64,000 bases of DNA from Candidatus Flexicrinis affinis (GTDB lineage Bacteria; Chloroflexota; Anaerolineae; Aggregatilineales; Phototrophicaceae). A model generated the notes under the pieces. That model did not search any database. It saw only the letters and a program-made list of their open reading frames with translations, and was not told the origin of the DNA. Shown one piece after another: positions 61,977 to 64,000 of the stretch (position 1 is its first letter; each line of letters begins with the position of its first letter). The DNA lies in the NCBI GenBank assembly GCA_016716525.1, contig JADJWE010000001.1, forward strand, positions 1,984,001-2,048,000. The letters are read 5' to 3'. Both the position numbers and the translations under genes were made by a program.

Positions 61977-63800
61977 CTAGTCGGACGCGAGGGCGGTGCG
62001 GGCGTTCTCGATGTACTCAAGCGATTGATGGCGGAAGTACGTGTCGTACAGCTCGGCATAGTGCCCGCCTTGTGCCATGAGCGATTCGTGGCTGCCCTGC
62101 TCGATGATCTCGCCTTCGCGCAGCACGATGATCCGGTCGGCAGAGCGCACCGTGCTCAGGCGATGGGCGATCAGAATCGACGTCGACTGCTGCAAGATCA
62201 GGTCGAGCGCCTCCTGAATCTGCGACTCGGTGAACGGGTCGACACTTGCGGTCGCCTCATCGAGAATGAAGATCGCCGGGCGCTGCAATAGCACGCGCAC
62301 GAGGCTAACCAACTGGCGCTGCCCCATGCTCAACCGCGCGCCGCGCTCCCCGACGCTGCTGTTTAGACCCTCCGGCAGCGTCTCAAGCCACTCACCGCCG
62401 CCGATGCTGTAGGCCACCGTACGCACGTCCTCTTCCGAAGCATCCGGCCGGCTGTACCGGATGTTGTCGATGATCGTGCCGCTGAACAGGAATGGCTGCT
62501 GCGGGACGATCCCCATGCGTGAGCGGTAGTCGTGCAAGTCGAGCGTGCGAATGTCCCGCCCGTCGATGCGAATCGCGCCCTTCTGAAACTCATAGAACCG
62601 AGTAATGAGCTTGGCGATGGTCGACTTGCCCGCGCCGGTATGGCCGACGAATGCGACGCTCTCGCCGGGCGCGATGGTCAGGTCAAAGTCCTTTAGCACC
62701 GTGGTCCCGTCGTCGTAAGCGAACGTGACGTTGTCGAACTCGATCTTGCCTTTGAGTTCGGTCACCGGGTCATTGGCCGTCTGCACGACGGTGTTCTGCG
62801 CGTCGATCAGCGCGAAGATGCGCTCCGTCGAACTTAGCGCTTGCTGGAACTGGCTCCAGAACGTCGACAGGTTGAGGATCGGGAAGTAGAAACGGTCGAT
62901 ACCCTGCAGGAACAGATACCACGCGCCCACGCCGATCGCGCCGAACACCACCTGCTGCGCGCCGGTCATCAGTACGAGCGAAACCGCCAGACCGGAGATC
63001 AGGTTGAGCATCGGAAACACCGATGCCAGCACGAACCCGCGCGCCAGATTGGTCTGGTAAGACTGCGTGTTGACACGCGAAAACTCCGAGTACAGGAATT
63101 CCTCGCGGCGGAAGTTCTTGGCGACGCTGATCCCGCTGACGCTCTCCTGAATGTTGTCGTTGACGTTGGCCATCGCGCGCGATCCGTAGCGGGTTGCGCG
63201 GCGTGCGAGGCGGCGGAACAGCATCGACGCGCCGATCGTGAGCGGCGTCGTCCCGACGAGTACGATGGTCAGAAACAGCGATTGGCTGAGCAGGACGAAG
63301 AACAGCACGATCAGCGAAATCAACTGTGTGACGACATCGCTGGCGATGATCGCGACGTCGCCGAACTCCTGCGTGTCGCTCGTGATGCGGCTGACGATCT
63401 TGCCGGACTTGTTCTTGTCGTAAAACGCCAGATCGCGCTGAAGGGCCGCGTCGAAAGCGTCCTTGCGCAGCGACGCGACCACGTTGCCGATCACCTTCGA
63501 CATGAGAAACCGGCGCGCGTAGTTGATGAAGTACTGCAAGATGCCGGTAACGACCAGCGCAGCGACTAGGCCGAGGACGACCGTTGAGTTGCGGTCGAGT
63601 TCGAGTTCGTCCAGCGCGGCGCTGAACCACACGGGCTGAAACGACGCGACGAACGACAAGACCGCCAATCCGACGACGATGATCGTGACTTCGCGCCTGA
63701 AGCCGCGCAGGTAACTGGCGATGCGGCGGTACAGATACGTGTCCCCGTACTGCCGGTCGTACTTGTCGCCTTCGTCCAAGCCGCGAAAGAATACTGCCAT
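61977..63800 (-). CDS. ABC-type exporter (fused TM and ATPase domains)
   Basis: 607 residues. Six TM helices lie in residues 1-320. The ATPase has Walker A GHTGAGKST, signature LSMGQRQ, Walker B IFILDEATASVD and H-loop IAHRL. MsbA/LmrA-like half-transporter working as a dimer; exported substrate unknown (lipid, peptide or drug). In the same direction as the GT39 gene (23 bp before it). A single GGGGTAG Shine-Dalgarno precedes the ATG. Confidence 0.94.
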   Translation of the reverse strand: MAVFFRGLDEGDKYDRQYGDTYLYRRIASYLRGFRREVTIIVVGLAVLSFVASFQPVWFSAALDELELDRNSTVVLGLVAALVVTGILQYFINYARRFLMSKVIGNVVASLRKDAFDAALQRDLAFYDKNKSGKIVSRITSDTQEFGDVAIIASDVVTQLISLIVLFFVLLSQSLFLTIVLVGTTPLTIGASMLFRRLARRATRYGSRAMANVNDNIQESVSGISVAKNFRREEFLYSEFSRVNTQSYQTNLARGFVLASVFPMLNLISGLAVSLVLMTGAQQVVFGAIGVGAWYLFLQGIDRFYFPILNLSTFWSQFQQALSSTERIFALIDAQNTVVQTANDPVTELKGKIEFDNVTFAYDDGTTVLKDFDLTIAPGESVAFVGHTGAGKSTIAKLITRFYEFQKGAIRIDGRDIRTLDLHDYRSRMGIVPQQPFLFSGTIIDNIRYSRPDASEEDVRTVAYSIGGGEWLETLPEGLNSSVGERGARLSMGQRQLVSLVRVLLQRPAIFILDEATASVDPFTESQIQEALDLILQQSTSILIAHRLSTVRSADRIIVLREGEIIEQGSHESLMAQGGHYAELYDTYFRHQSLEYIENARTALASD

Positions 63801-63883
63801 GATCTACCCCGGTAATGTCGTTCGGTCGAGTCGTGAATGCGACTACTTTATCATTGGCATGCCGGCAACCGGTATGAAATGGT

Positions 63884-64000
63884 CTACGACCCCGGCACCA
63901 TGAACCAGTCGAGCGGAATGCGCCCATCCGGGTAGCCAACGACCGGCAGGCGCTCGCCGGTCTCCCACGCGTATACGCTCACCATCACACTGTACGCGCC
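63884..64000 (-). CDS. C-terminus of probable GT39-like membrane protein (partial)
   Basis: The last 38 residues of a minus-strand gene that begins outside the window. They read GAYSVMVSVYAWETGERLPV, then VGYPDGRIPLDWFMVPGS and a TAG stop. The YAWETGERLPV motif is typical of the beta-sandwich C-terminal domain of Chloroflexota GT39-like proteins. Confidence 0.55.
   Translation of the reverse strand, partial: GAYSVMVSVYAWETGERLPVVGYPDGRIPLDWFMVPGS

Overview
This GC-rich (roughly 60 %) window is a densely packed bacterial chromosome segment. It has no phage, IS element or CRISPR array, and no gene-free gap over about 220 bp. The gene style points to a Chloroflexota bacterium, most likely of the Anaerolineae. 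Reasons are lipoproteins with long Thr-Pro linkers, many secreted proteins with bacterial SH3 modules, a YkuD transpeptidase with VanW-like repeats, GT39-type membrane proteins, and an alpha/beta 2-oxoacid:ferredoxin oxidoreductase. This placement is inference from style; there is no rRNA gene to confirm it.

Layout, left half. 1-9.8 kb: a partial M14 carboxypeptidase, an overlapping operon (homocysteine methyltransferase/MTHFR, then xseA, then xseB), a small membrane protein, a penicillin-acylase-family hydrolase, a G1P-dehydrogenase-like protein lacking the usual metal ligands, pdxT, and a 103-residue protein that is 58 % Asp/Glu. 9.8-17.4 kb: a GlcD-type FAD oxidase with an alginate-lyase-like partner, an unknown protein, a methyltransferase, apt overlapping a VWA-FHA protein, and gatA. 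17.4-33.3 kb is a surface-protein region: a five-repeat subtilase, tRNA-Phe, and four paralogous secreted SH3 proteins arranged around dnaE (one on the + strand, three in tandem on the - strand). It ends with a deoxynucleoside kinase and a NodB-SH3 protein with altered active-site motifs.

Layout, right half. 33.5-41.7 kb: an orphan gene, korAB, an ArsR-DUF2087 regulator, a beta-propeller lipoprotein and an M3 oligopeptidase. 41.7-50.5 kb: an ECF sigma factor with an overlapping one-TM partner, a LysM lipoprotein, two small unknowns, miaB, a V4R-domain protein, rpsD, a phosphatidylcholine-synthase-like enzyme, a YkuD L,D-transpeptidase and tRNA-Lys. 50.5-64 kb: DUF1697, two unknowns, an aldo/keto reductase, a DUF255 thioredoxin-like protein, an aminotransferase, a thioesterase, a module of unknown genes with a clan AA aspartic protease, two GNATs overlapping each other next to a GT39-like protein, an ABC exporter, and the C-terminus of another probable membrane glycosyltransferase.

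Most genes are housekeeping. The most unusual content is the four-member SH3 family, defined by C-X14-C-X8-CYG, LPGQ-VTF and PMQAFYFRTGIGR signatures. Each member carries a different C-terminal module, and the group sits beside a subtilase that shares one of those module types. A secreted or cell-wall-associated system is a reasonable inference. I do not recognise its function.
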